Positions 8,091-16,539 of a DNA stretch of 34,964 nucleotides are shown here, in pieces. The translations under genes were made by a program, and so were the position numbers. The stretch's first letter is position 1; each line of letters starts with the position of its first letter. Source of the stretch: an uncultured Actinomycetes bacterium. Its GTDB lineage: Bacteria > Actinomycetota > Acidimicrobiia > Acidimicrobiales > Acidimicrobilacustridaceae. Below the pieces are notes generated by a model that was given only the letters and a program-made list of their open reading frames with translations, did no database searches and was not told the DNA's origin. The stretch is taken from NCBI GenBank assembly GCA_937927725.1, contig CALBSE010000004.1, positions 1 to 34,964 on the forward strand, read 5' to 3'.

Positions 8091-9406
8091 TGGCCGACAA
8101 AAAACAGCGTCAGCCGTTCCCGCGCGGGTTCTGGGTTATTTGGACGACTGTCGCAGTTGATCTCATTGGTTTCGGCATCGTGTTGCCGATCCTGCCGCAA
8201 TATGCCGAACGATTCGGGGCAGGTGCCGCCGTTATCGGCGTGTTGTCAGCGTCGTTCTCTCTTGCGCAGTTGGTGTTCGCCCCGGTGTGGGGCAAGTTAA
8301 GCGATCGCATTGGTCGCAAACCGATCATCATCATTTCGTTGTGCGGAACGGCAATCGGTTCTCTCGTCACCGGTTTTGCGGGCGCGCTGTGGTTGTTATT
8401 CCTCGGTCGAATTATCGACGGAATTTCTGGCGCGTCGGTTTCAGTCGCGCAAGCTGCTGTCGCTGACATTTCGCCGGCTCGTCAACGCGCCCGCTATATG
8501 GGTTTGATCGGCGCAGCCTTTGGTGTCGGTTTTGTCGCTGGTCCGGCGATTGGTGGCTTGGCTGCCCTTGCTGGTCCGAAAGTTCCGTTTTTTGTTGCTG
8601 CAGCAATCGCTGCGATCAACGCGCTGGTCGCACTCAAGCGGCTTCCTGAAACCGCGCATGGCGTGAAAGGGCATCCACTCGCGCGCGCCGATGATGTCGC
8701 TGCGCGCGAGGCGGAGTTCGCCGCAGCCAATGCGGACGCCGAGAACATCGCTGCTGAGCCCGCACTTGACGGACCAGGAATTGTGGAACCAGCGCACAGT
8801 GTGCTTCGCCACGAACACGCTGATCACACTTCGGCGACTCGCCGCGCCGAAATTATTCGTTTGATCGTTGTCGCGTTTGTTGGCGTTGTGGCATTCAGCG
8901 GTTTCGAAGCAACCTTCTCGTTGTTGGCGAACAATCGCTATGGCCTTGGCTTGTCGGGAACGGCGGCGGTGTTCGCGGGTATCGGCGTTGTGCTCGTTGG
9001 TGTGCAGGGCGGCCTTGTCGGGCCGGTGACCCATCGACTGGGCGAAACGAACACGCTTCGATTCGGTCTCATTGCGAACAGTTTCGGACTTTTGGTTCTT
9101 GCGTTTGATCTTGGGTGGGCAGGTCTTGTCCTCGCGTTACTCCTGCTCACCGTCGGCCAGGGCCTTCTCACCCCAACGCTTTCTTCGGCCGTGGCAGGCC
9201 GCGCTGGTCTCGACACTGGGGTCTGGCTGGGCTGGCAGCAGTCGGCTGGCGGCGCAGCTCGGGTCGTCGGACCGCTCGCTGCTGGGGCGCTTTTCCAGTG
9301 GGCCGGTATGGGCTGGCCCTATGCGGTGGGCGCAGCCTTGGCGGTTTTCGCCCTGACCTTGATTCCCGGTCGCCCGAAGGCAGCATCGACGGTTACCGCG
9401 GGGTAA
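8090..9406 (+). CDS. MFS transporter, TetA-like DHA1 drug/H+ antiporter family
   Basis: A 438-residue polytopic membrane protein with about 12 hydrophobic segments in two halves. Motif A is GKLSDRIGRKPI between segments 2 and 3. The N-terminal segment VDLIGFGIVLPILPQYAERFG is typical of TetA-like proton-coupled exporters. A long acidic cytoplasmic loop (about residues 195-250) joins the halves. Start and cysS stop overlap as TGATG, so it is co-translated with cysS. That pairing says nothing specific about substrate, and I assign none. Confidence 0.88.
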   Translation: MADKKQRQPFPRGFWVIWTTVAVDLIGFGIVLPILPQYAERFGAGAAVIGVLSASFSLAQLVFAPVWGKLSDRIGRKPIIIISLCGTAIGSLVTGFAGALWLLFLGRIIDGISGASVSVAQAAVADISPARQRARYMGLIGAAFGVGFVAGPAIGGLAALAGPKVPFFVAAAIAAINALVALKRLPETAHGVKGHPLARADDVAAREAEFAAANADAENIAAEPALDGPGIVEPAHSVLRHEHADHTSATRRAEIIRLIVVAFVGVVAFSGFEATFSLLANNRYGLGLSGTAAVFAGIGVVLVGVQGGLVGPVTHRLGETNTLRFGLIANSFGLLVLAFDLGWAGLVLALLLLTVGQGLLTPTLSSAVAGRAGLDTGVWLGWQQSAGGAARVVGPLAAGALFQWAGMGWPYAVGAALAVFALTLIPGRPKAASTVTAG

Positions 9407-9463
9407 CTTGGCGGACGCACGCGTCGTTCCCGGCCATCGCCGGGTCCCCCGAGAGGATCGCCA

Positions 9464-10681
9464 ATGTCCGATTACAGCCTTGATCTCAATGAAGACCAGC
9501 AGACGCTTGTCGACTGGGTTCATACGTTTGCCGCTGATGTTGTTCGACCCGCCGCGGAAGAGTGGGATGAGCGCGAAGAGTTCCCATGGCCCATCGTGCA
9601 AGAGGCCGCGAACATTGGTTTGTACGGATGGGAGTTCATGGCCGCGAATCTCGCCGACCCCACTGGGCTCTCGATTGTGCTTGCACTCGAAGAATTGTTC
9701 TGGGGCGATGCCGGTATTGGTCTTTCCATCTTTGGTTCTGGTCTCGCCGCTGCGGGCATTAGCGGCAACGGCACACCAGAACAGGTCATGGAATGGGTGC
9801 CGCAGTGTTACGGAACTGCCGACAAGGTGCAGCTCGGTGCGTTCTGCGTCAGCGAACCCGACGCCGGTTCTGACGTTTCCTCGTTGCGCACGCGTGCGGT
9901 GTACGACGAAAAGACCGACGAGTGGGTGCTCAATGGCACCAAGGCATGGATCACCAACGGTGGCATTGCTGACATTCACGTTGTTGTTGCTGCGGTCGAT
10001 CCCGAACTCAAGGGTCGTGGTCAGGCATCGTTTGTTGTTCCTCCCGGCACCAAGGGTTTGTCGATGGGGCAGAAGTACAAGAAGCACGGCATCAAGGCCT
10101 CGCATACATCTGAAGTTGTTCTCGACGATGTGCGCGTTCCTGGACGTTGCTTGCTCGGTGGCAAAGAGAAGCTCGACGAAAAACTCGCTCGTGCTCGCGA
10201 AGCTGGAACAACTGGTGCGAAGCAGCCGGCAATGGCGACGTTCGAAGCCACTCGTCCGGCTGTTGGTGCCCAGGCCCTTGGTGTTGCGCGTGCCGCGTAC
10301 GAATACGCCCTTCAGTACGCCAAAGAACGCGAAGCATTTGGTCGTCCGATCATCATGAACCAGGCAATTGCGTTCAAGCTCGCTGACATGAAGATGGAAA
10401 TCGACGCCGCTCGACTCCTCGTGCATCGCGCTGCTTGGATGGCTGCGAATCGCAAGGAGTTCAAGAACGGCGAAGGTTCAATGTCGAAGCTCAAGGCCGG
10501 CGAAGTCGCTGTCTGGGTGACCGAACAGGCCATTCAGATTCTCGGTGGCTACGGCTACACACGCGAATACCCGGTCGAGCGTTGGCACCGCGATGCGAAG
10601 ATCTTCACCATCTTCGAAGGCACCTCAGAGATTCAGCGTCTGGTAATCAGCCGCAACATCTCTGGTCTTCGCATTCCCTGA
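9464..10681 (+). CDS. Acyl-CoA dehydrogenase
   Basis: A FAD-dependent dehydrogenase that introduces an alpha,beta double bond into an acyl-CoA. The 405-residue protein has the N-terminal helical domain (DYSLDLNEDQQTLVDWVHTF), the FAD/acyl-binding strand signature (GAFCVSEPDAGSDVSSLRT), and the C-terminal helical domain with QILGGYGYTREYPVERWHRD. Glu385 in IFEGTSEIQ is at the MCAD-type catalytic base position. A loop of about 35 residues (GGKEKLDEKLARAREAGTTG) around residue 230 is somewhat longer than in typical members. The start has GAGAGGATCG just upstream. Chain-length specificity cannot be read. Confidence 0.95.
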   Translation: MSDYSLDLNEDQQTLVDWVHTFAADVVRPAAEEWDEREEFPWPIVQEAANIGLYGWEFMAANLADPTGLSIVLALEELFWGDAGIGLSIFGSGLAAAGISGNGTPEQVMEWVPQCYGTADKVQLGAFCVSEPDAGSDVSSLRTRAVYDEKTDEWVLNGTKAWITNGGIADIHVVVAAVDPELKGRGQASFVVPPGTKGLSMGQKYKKHGIKASHTSEVVLDDVRVPGRCLLGGKEKLDEKLARAREAGTTGAKQPAMATFEATRPAVGAQALGVARAAYEYALQYAKEREAFGRPIIMNQAIAFKLADMKMEIDAARLLVHRAAWMAANRKEFKNGEGSMSKLKAGEVAVWVTEQAIQILGGYGYTREYPVERWHRDAKIFTIFEGTSEIQRLVISRNISGLRIP

Positions 10682-10702
10682 TGAATGCGCCCGCGTCGGG
10701 TG

Positions 10703-11659
10703 TTAGCGCATGCGAGGCGGATGTTCGGGATAGGTCGCAGCGATGAGCGCAACCCATTCTTCAGTGTGTATCGGATCCTCTGGTAGATCGATCGCGACGC
10801 CACGCGCCTCGAGGTCGGCCTGGAAGAGTTTGATCACTCGAGCGGTGTCGAGTGTGTCACTGCCAGAATCGGCGAGCTGTGCTTCGTCAGCGCTGAGGAA
10901 AATGTCCGCTTTCCATGAAACAGTGATGCGAACTTCGTCGTCGGTGAAGGGCACAATCGTTGCGCCGTCGGCGTCGATGGCGTCCCAGCCGCCCTCGCCT
11001 CGAACAAGACGACTGTGGCTGTTGATCGACTCGACCATCTTGACGTTGGGAGGGCCAACCGGAGCAACGCCGTGGAAGGTTGATTCGTTGTCGGCCACGA
11101 TGCTGACATTTTGGAACGGCGGTGATTCAACCATCTCGGGACCGTCAGCACCGTCGGGCCAATAGTGGAAGTCGCCACCTTCGCCGTCGTAGAACCACGA
11201 CACCGCTGTTGCGATCTTGATGCGCCAGTGCTCAAAGAGACCGGAATTCATCATGAGCTTGAGAAGCCAGATCGGATGATCGGCGCGGGTGAAGCCACGA
11301 AATGCCGGAACGTCAAGGTGAGGAGTGAACGGGAACGGGGTGGGTCCCATGATGTTGACGTAGGCGTTTGATGGTCGAACGACGCAACCTTCGCCATAGA
11401 CACCGTGGGCGGCGTCGATGAATCTTGGGTTGTCGAGAAGCAGTTCGGCGCCATCGACAAGGGGCTTGCCGAGCGCGCCGAAGTCCTGGCGAAACCACGG
11501 AGGCACGAACGTTGCCGGACGAGATCCAAGCGCAGCCATCTCCGCGTCATTGCCTGCGTAATTCGCAAGTGGCCACATCGGACCGGCCGATCGGATGAGT
11601 GCCAGAACGGCGTCGACGTCCTCGAATGCGGGGCTCAGGCGGGTGGCGGTGGTGCTCAT
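10703..11659 (-). CDS. Unrecognised protein; possible Fe(II)-dependent oxygenase
   Basis: I do not recognise this 318-residue protein as a named family. It contains His114-Leu-Asp116 (FTPHLDVPAFRGF) and, about 80 residues later, His196 (STFHGVAPVG). This is the spacing of an HxD...H iron triad in cupin-fold 2-oxoglutarate or phytanoyl-CoA-type dioxygenases. A conserved-looking Arg in VRITVSWKAD could hold a co-substrate carboxylate. There is no signal peptide or membrane segment, so it is probably cytoplasmic. It is convergent with the acyl-CoA dehydrogenase (21-bp gap). A GAGG-type ribosome-binding site and a TAAAGT hexamer (11694-11699) precede it. The oxygenase idea is inference. Confidence 0.5.
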   Translation of the reverse strand: MSTTATRLSPAFEDVDAVLALIRSAGPMWPLANYAGNDAEMAALGSRPATFVPPWFRQDFGALGKPLVDGAELLLDNPRFIDAAHGVYGEGCVVRPSNAYVNIMGPTPFPFTPHLDVPAFRGFTRADHPIWLLKLMMNSGLFEHWRIKIATAVSWFYDGEGGDFHYWPDGADGPEMVESPPFQNVSIVADNESTFHGVAPVGPPNVKMVESINSHSRLVRGEGGWDAIDADGATIVPFTDDEVRITVSWKADIFLSADEAQLADSGSDTLDTARVIKLFQADLEARGVAIDLPEDPIHTEEWVALIAATYPEHPPRMR

Positions 11660-11758
11660 GATCGGTCCTCGGATCGCTTGCTGTCGGAGGTGGACTTTAG
11701 AAGCAGAGAGGACTGTGCGCAGCAGATCGGTGTTGAAGTCCGCGGGTGGACCTCGTCG

Positions 11759-13807
11759 CTAGTTCGTGTGCTGCGGGTACCACTGCGCCATTGCGTTTTC
11801 GATAGCCACAGTTACGGCTGGAGCGACGTACTTTGAGCCTGCGGGCGAGTAGTGCAGGTGATCGGGACGAATTTCTTCGCCGCTGGGAGTCTTGCCCTCG
11901 CAGATACCCGTTCCGCACAACACATCGTTGAGATCGATCGAGAGTGTCGTTTCCGGGTGGGTGCGAGCAAAGTCGCGCTGAATCTGGCGGAGCTGCGCAA
12001 ATTTGCCGATATTGACTGCGGTAAGGCTGTCCTCATTCTTTTCTTCGGGGAACACTTGCGGATCGGCTTGAGAAATGATGATGAGCGGCACACCATTCTC
12101 TGTGGCGATAGCTGCGGCTTTGTTGAGTTCAGCGTCGTAGAGCGCAATCCACTCCGGGGAACCGAACGTGATCCACTTTCCGTCGACGAGAACGTCGTAG
12201 GTATCGCGCAATGCTCCTGACCAAACGATGGCATCAGGTGGGAATGACGCGGCTGCATCTCGCCACTTCGCTTCCCATCCTGCGCAGGCTCCTCCGCCGT
12301 CGCGCAGGATTCCGAATGACCGTGTTTGTTGTTGCATCATCGGGCACTGCGCAATGCCTTTGTTCCAGATCACGATGCGACTCGGGTCGAACGGTGAGTT
12401 GTAGCCAGTCGGCCAAGGGAATGCGATTTGGCCACCGCCCATCGTCCAAATGACGGAATCGCCGAACCAAAGCAGTGAAATTGGGGGATCAACGTTCTTT
12501 GAGTTTTCGGATGTTGGCGCAACAACGGAGGAGAACTCGGTGTGCGCAGGTGGTGCAGGTGCAGCAGCGAACCAGACGATTCCAACGACAAGCGCCGAGA
12601 TGCCGAGCGCACCGAAGCCAACGAAAGCGCGGCTTGAACGCTTGGTGATGGCGTCATTCGCTGCGGGCTTTCGCCGACGAAACGGCTGCTCGATGAGATA
12701 CCAACTCAGTGCGGTGGCGACTGCGGTGAGACCCACGCGAACGGCAAAGAGCTCGATACGACCTGTTCGATCGTCGCTGAGGTGAAGGCGTTGTCCGGTG
12801 ACGAACACTTTGATGGGCCAATGCCAGAGGTACAACCCATAAGAAACGAGGCCGAGTGTTCGGAGCCATCGAAAACTCAGTGCTTTCGTGAAGAACGAAT
12901 CGCGGCCGTTGAGAGTGAGCACCACGATGCCGGTCGCGACTGCAATCAACAGGAAGCCGCCGGTGTATAGCCAATCTGACCTGAAGTCGGCGGTACTCGC
13001 AACGCCAACGAGTAGAGCAAGGGCGAGTAGCGCTGCGGTCGTGAGAGTTGTGCGCGCGACCCGTTTCGAGGGATTAACGGGCCAAAGTCGAACAATGCAC
13101 GCGATGGCGATTCCAACGAACAGTGCCTGAGACCGAGTGTCGGTTCCGAAATAGACGCGTGAAGGATCGGAACCAGGGGTGCGCAGAATCCACATGAGTG
13201 CGCAGGATGCGATTGCGCCGATGACCGCGCCGATCAGCGCGACGTGGGCGAGGCGATGAAGCCCGATTCGTCGCTTCAGTAAGGCGATTGTCCCGATAAG
13301 TAAGAGCGGAAACACGAGGTAGAACTGCTCTTCGACGGCTAGCGACCAGAAATGATTGAGAGGCGACTCTGCTCCGAATGCGGCTTGATAAGAGTTGTGT
13401 TGCGCGATCGACCACCAGTTGGCGACGTACGCGAGTGACGCAACGGCATGTCCGCGAAGCGATGCGTCGACGGATCCGTGATCGAGGATTCTCGCAATGA
13501 TGACGACGACGACGATCGTGGTGATTGCAGCAGGAAGGAGTCGGCGTGCTCGTCGGGCGAAGAACGCCGGCGCCGACATCGACTTGGTGCGATCGACTTC
13601 TTCGAGTGCGAGCGATGTGATGAGAAATCCTGAAAGAACAAGGAAAACATCCACACCGATGAATCCGGCCGGAACCAGTTGGGGCGCGAAGTGGTAGAGG
13701 ACCACTGCCGCAACAGCCAGACCACGCAGTCCGTCGAGGGCGGGGATGTGCTTGAACGTTTTGGTGCCGGGGTCGGCGCTTGTGGTGTCTTCAGGCCGTC
13801 CGCTCAT
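11759..13807 (-). CDS. Acyltransferase-3 / SGNH-hydrolase fusion (OafA/YrhL family)
   Basis: A 682-residue membrane protein that probably O-acylates a surface polysaccharide or peptidoglycan. The N-terminal part (about residues 15-370) is an acyltransferase-3 domain with about ten membrane segments. Key motifs are IPALDGLRGLAVAAVVLYHF, GVDVFLVLSGFLIT, FFARRARRLLPA and NHFWSLAVEEQFYLVFPLLL. An eleventh segment (FGALGISALVVGIVWFAAAP) leads to an extracytoplasmic SGNH-like domain with the Ser block LLWFGDSVIW and the Asp-His pair in RPDHLHYSPAG. This is the two-domain layout of OafA-type enzymes. Residue numbers here are approximate. It lies 48 bp downstream of the deaminase gene but has its own putative promoter. 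Confidence 0.93.
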   Translation of the reverse strand: MSGRPEDTTSADPGTKTFKHIPALDGLRGLAVAAVVLYHFAPQLVPAGFIGVDVFLVLSGFLITSLALEEVDRTKSMSAPAFFARRARRLLPAAITTIVVVVIIARILDHGSVDASLRGHAVASLAYVANWWSIAQHNSYQAAFGAESPLNHFWSLAVEEQFYLVFPLLLIGTIALLKRRIGLHRLAHVALIGAVIGAIASCALMWILRTPGSDPSRVYFGTDTRSQALFVGIAIACIVRLWPVNPSKRVARTTLTTAALLALALLVGVASTADFRSDWLYTGGFLLIAVATGIVVLTLNGRDSFFTKALSFRWLRTLGLVSYGLYLWHWPIKVFVTGQRLHLSDDRTGRIELFAVRVGLTAVATALSWYLIEQPFRRRKPAANDAITKRSSRAFVGFGALGISALVVGIVWFAAAPAPPAHTEFSSVVAPTSENSKNVDPPISLLWFGDSVIWTMGGGQIAFPWPTGYNSPFDPSRIVIWNKGIAQCPMMQQQTRSFGILRDGGGACAGWEAKWRDAAASFPPDAIVWSGALRDTYDVLVDGKWITFGSPEWIALYDAELNKAAAIATENGVPLIIISQADPQVFPEEKNEDSLTAVNIGKFAQLRQIQRDFARTHPETTLSIDLNDVLCGTGICEGKTPSGEEIRPDHLHYSPAGSKYVAPAVTVAIENAMAQWYPQHTN

Positions 13808-13816
13808 GCGAGAGCA

Positions 13817-13822
13817 ACGGTA
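13817..13822 (-). promoter_or_regulatory. Putative -10 element (TACCGT) of the acyltransferase gene
   Basis: The minus-strand TACCGT is 9 nt before the ATG, with no Shine-Dalgarno sequence. It suggests an independent leaderless transcript. Confidence 0.45.
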
Positions 13823-13835
13823 GCGACCTCAGCCA

Positions 13836-13854
13836 CCGGGTGGGATGCACCCGG
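13836..13854 (-). terminator. Hairpin directly after the deaminase gene
   Basis: CCGGGTG / CACCCGG stem of 7 bp with a 5-nt loop, starting one base after the deaminase stop codon. There is no U-run. Confidence 0.45.
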
Positions 13855-13855
13855 C

Positions 13856-15133
13856 TTACTCGTGAATGGCACGGCCTTCATCGCGAAGTTCGCTGAGAAT
13901 GCTGTTGAGATCAATCGTGGTGCAGGTTCGGTTCTGGACCACGGCCTGGCCATCGATCCACACATCGACGACGTCGGCGCGTGAAGCGGCATACACAATG
14001 GCGGAAATCGGGTCGTAGATCGGCGTGAGCGAGGGCGACGAAGGGTCGAGACGAACGAGATCAGCCTTCTTGCCGACCTCAAGAGAGCCGACAAGCGGGT
14101 CGATGCCCAACGCCACGGCCGATCCCATTGTTGCCATGCGAAGGATGGAAGAAGCAGGGAGGACTGTGGGATCAAGACGGTTGCCTTTGTGAAGTAAAGC
14201 GGCAACGCGCATTGCAGAAAACATGTCGAGGTCGTTCGACGACGACGGGCCATCGGTGCCCAGTCCGACCGTTACGCCGGCGTCGAGTAACTCGGGAACT
14301 CGGCAAAACCCTGACGCTAATTTCATGTTTGAACTTGGGCAATGGGCAACGGCGGTGTGGGTTTCGGCCAGTCGCGTGATCTCGGCGTCGGTGAGTACGA
14401 CGGCGTGGGCGAGCACGGTGCCGTTGCGAAGGAGTCCGTGGTCGTCGAGGAGTTCGACTGGTGTGCGGCCGTATCGGCCGTGAACGTCGGCGACTTCGCC
14501 AGCATTTTCGGAGGCGTGGATGTGAAAGCGCGCCCCTTCGGTGGTTGCAAGTTCCCCGACTGCGGCGAGTTGGTTTGGGTCCATCGTGTAGGTGCCATGA
14601 GCGAGAATCCATGAATGCGGAGAGGATGCATTCGCGTTCGACAGTCGTTGTTCAAATGGAAGGTTGTCGGGACCGTTCGAGCCGATGAAGATCGGTCCGG
14701 TCTGCAGTCTGAAACCTGCGTTGACTGCTTCCTCGAGGCTGGCCTCGGGGTACCAATACATGTCGAGTGCCGCGGTGCAGCCAGAGAGCATCGCTTCGGC
14801 GAATGCCGCGCGTACGCCAACACGAACATGGCGATCGGACATGATTTTCGCTTCGGCGGGAAAGAGCTTTCCGAGAAAGTCTTGAAGATCGACATCGTCG
14901 GCAAAGCCGCGGAATGCGGTCATCGCAAGATGGGTATGTGCATTGATGAGGCCAGGCATCACGATTCCGCCGCCAGCATCGATCATGTGGTCGATATCCG
15001 ACGGTGGAGTCGCACCGGCAGGCAGCACATGAGAAATGACATCGTCGGTGATGATGATGGTCCCGCCATTGACCACTGAATCGTGGGCATCAACGGTGAG
15101 GATCGTTGCATTGGTGATGGCGGTGCGAGTCAC
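13856..15133 (-). CDS. Amidohydrolase, MtaD/TrzA-like deaminase
   Basis: A 425-residue metal-dependent amidohydrolase of the ATZ/TRZ group. The likely activity is deamination of 5'-methylthioadenosine, S-adenosylhomocysteine or a related purine compound. Visible metal-site elements are the HxH in GLINAHTHLAMTAFRGF, the later His in FHIHASE, the His of GTVLAHAVVL, and the Asp of VGLGTDGPSSSNDLDMF. The N-terminal and C-terminal beta strands (TNATILTVDA; DVWIDGQAVVQN) form the usual composite sandwich. GTG start with GAGG a few bases upstream. Substrate is uncertain because the family is broad. Confidence 0.88.
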   Translation of the reverse strand: MTRTAITNATILTVDAHDSVVNGGTIIITDDVISHVLPAGATPPSDIDHMIDAGGGIVMPGLINAHTHLAMTAFRGFADDVDLQDFLGKLFPAEAKIMSDRHVRVGVRAAFAEAMLSGCTAALDMYWYPEASLEEAVNAGFRLQTGPIFIGSNGPDNLPFEQRLSNANASSPHSWILAHGTYTMDPNQLAAVGELATTEGARFHIHASENAGEVADVHGRYGRTPVELLDDHGLLRNGTVLAHAVVLTDAEITRLAETHTAVAHCPSSNMKLASGFCRVPELLDAGVTVGLGTDGPSSSNDLDMFSAMRVAALLHKGNRLDPTVLPASSILRMATMGSAVALGIDPLVGSLEVGKKADLVRLDPSSPSLTPIYDPISAIVYAASRADVVDVWIDGQAVVQNRTCTTIDLNSILSELRDEGRAIHE

Positions 15134-15251
15134 GAGAACCTCAGCGGCAATGGGGCGAACCCCCAGAGTGTGTCAGTCGGTTGTCGCTCGTTGATTGATG
15201 CGGTCAGACTGAAGTTCTGGCGAGAGGCTGGTTCAGGGAAGGGAGGTCGAC

Positions 15252-15827
15252 ATGTCAGGTGTTCCAACGCCCCAAGAGATCGCTAGTTGGACGCCGGAAG
15301 ATCGAGCGCGTGTCGCCCGTTCTCTGGATTCGCACATCCCGCGCCCGAATCGTCAGAAGCGAACACGTCGGCAACGTCGATTGTTGATAGCGCTGACTGT
15401 CGTGAGTGCTGTCGTACTTCTCCCTTGGATCGGTCTGCTTTCCGTGACGCTTCGAGAGACATCTTCCGGCGGTGCGTGGCGTATCGCGTGGGTGGGGTTT
15501 GATACTGCACTGTTTCTCTCGTTCGCCGTTTCTGGATATTTCGTTTGGAAGCGCCGCCAAATTGCTCCGGTGGTCATGGCGGTAACGGCAACGCTCGTTT
15601 TCACCGACGCTTGGTTTGATCTCACGCTTTCGTGGAACACACCCGAGTTCACCGTGGCGATGTTGTCGGCATTGATTATCGAAATCCCACTTGCTTTCGT
15701 GCTGGTGTTTGCTGCCACCAAGATGCTTCGAATGAACGCATCGATGGTGCGAGCGTTGCGGGGTCATCCCAAGGGGCCAGTGCGAGCAACTCGCGAAGTC
15801 CTTCCGATGGTCCCCGTAGAGGAGTGA
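15252..15827 (+). CDS. Four-pass integral membrane protein of unknown function
   Basis: A 191-residue protein preceded by a good ribosome-binding site (GGGAGG). Residues 1-43 are cytoplasmic and end in a very basic patch (RQKRTRRQRR). Four hydrophobic segments follow, at about 44-66, 78-97, 104-122 and 134-153, then a basic C-terminus. I recognise no family motif. It converges on the ubiquitin-like operon, and the two stop codons are only 3 bp apart. That position alone gives no functional link. Confidence 0.8.
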   Translation: MSGVPTPQEIASWTPEDRARVARSLDSHIPRPNRQKRTRRQRRLLIALTVVSAVVLLPWIGLLSVTLRETSSGGAWRIAWVGFDTALFLSFAVSGYFVWKRRQIAPVVMAVTATLVFTDAWFDLTLSWNTPEFTVAMLSALIIEIPLAFVLVFAATKMLRMNASMVRALRGHPKGPVRATREVLPMVPVEE

Positions 15828-15830
15828 CCG

Positions 15831-16517
15831 CTAGCCGGTGAAGTGCGGTGTGACTGTGGATCCGTCGATGGCGTTCGTGTCGGCCGTTGGCTCTGGGGCG
15901 CAAACATTGATTGCGGTGAGCCTCACGAGGTCGAGCAATGCACTTTGTGAAAGAGCGGTAAACACGAGATCACACGAGGTCGTGCCGCTGGGCGCGGTGA
16001 CGACTTCATCGAACTCGGTGAGGCCGAGAACTCCTCCGGCGGTGACATCACTCGCCGTCGAAATGATGGTGTCCTGCGCGTCCTTGAACGTGAACTCCCA
16101 CGCGAGGTCCTGCTGAGCCCAATAAGAGAAGGCATACGTGCCTGGCCACAGCGTGATTCCGGTCTGGGAGAGTGTTGCGCCAATCGTGAGAAGTGCGAGT
16201 TGCGCGTTCGCAGCGACCTCAGGAGTGATGCTTTGAGGGTCGAGGTTGGGAGGCGCTTCACCCATGTCCTGGTACGTGACGACGCCCGTTGCTGCTTGCA
16301 GGCGCACAATTAGGCGGAGGGTGGCTTCTTTCTGGATGTTGTAATCCGAGAGCGAGCGGCCGTCTTCAAGTTGTTTGCCGGCGAAGATGAGTCGCTGCTG
16401 ATCGGGAGGGACGCCCTCTTTGTCTTGAATTTTTGCTTTGACGTTTTCGATCGAGTCGGTAGCTTCGACTTCGAGCGTGATGGTTTTGCCTTGAAGTGTT
16501 TTGACGAAGATCTGCAT
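15831..16517 (-). CDS. Ubiquitin-domain fusion protein 1 (closest to eukaryotic ubiquitin)
   Basis: A 228-residue protein. Residues 1-76 align without gaps to human ubiquitin with 63 identities (hand count). All seven lysines (6, 11, 27, 29, 33, 48, 63), Leu8 and Ile44 are kept; His68 is Arg. The C-terminal RLRGG is RLQAA, so canonical conjugation is not expected. Residues 77-208 form an unrecognised, probably beta-rich domain (GEAPPNL, LWPGTYAFSYW, TSCDLVF) with Cys182 and Cys206. The acidic/Ser/Thr tail ends TPHFTG. No signal peptide is seen. The start at 16517 fits ubiquitin Met1 and has AAGGA 9 nt upstream; the frame opens earlier but that extension has no support. It lies 22 bp after its paralogue. 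All seven ubiquitin-domain lysines use AAA, unlike neighbouring genes. Confidence 0.93.
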   Translation of the reverse strand: MQIFVKTLQGKTITLEVEATDSIENVKAKIQDKEGVPPDQQRLIFAGKQLEDGRSLSDYNIQKEATLRLIVRLQAATGVVTYQDMGEAPPNLDPQSITPEVAANAQLALLTIGATLSQTGITLWPGTYAFSYWAQQDLAWEFTFKDAQDTIISTASDVTAGGVLGLTEFDEVVTAPSGTTSCDLVFTALSQSALLDLVRLTAINVCAPEPTADTNAIDGSTVTPHFTG

Positions 16518-16539
16518 AACGTGAGGTCCTTGGTGCTCG

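Noticed and set aside
9137..10426. 429-codon minus-strand open frame across the MFS/acyl-CoA dehydrogenase genes
   Set aside because: It is antisense to two well-recognised genes and has a low-complexity, Arg/His/Ser-biased translation.
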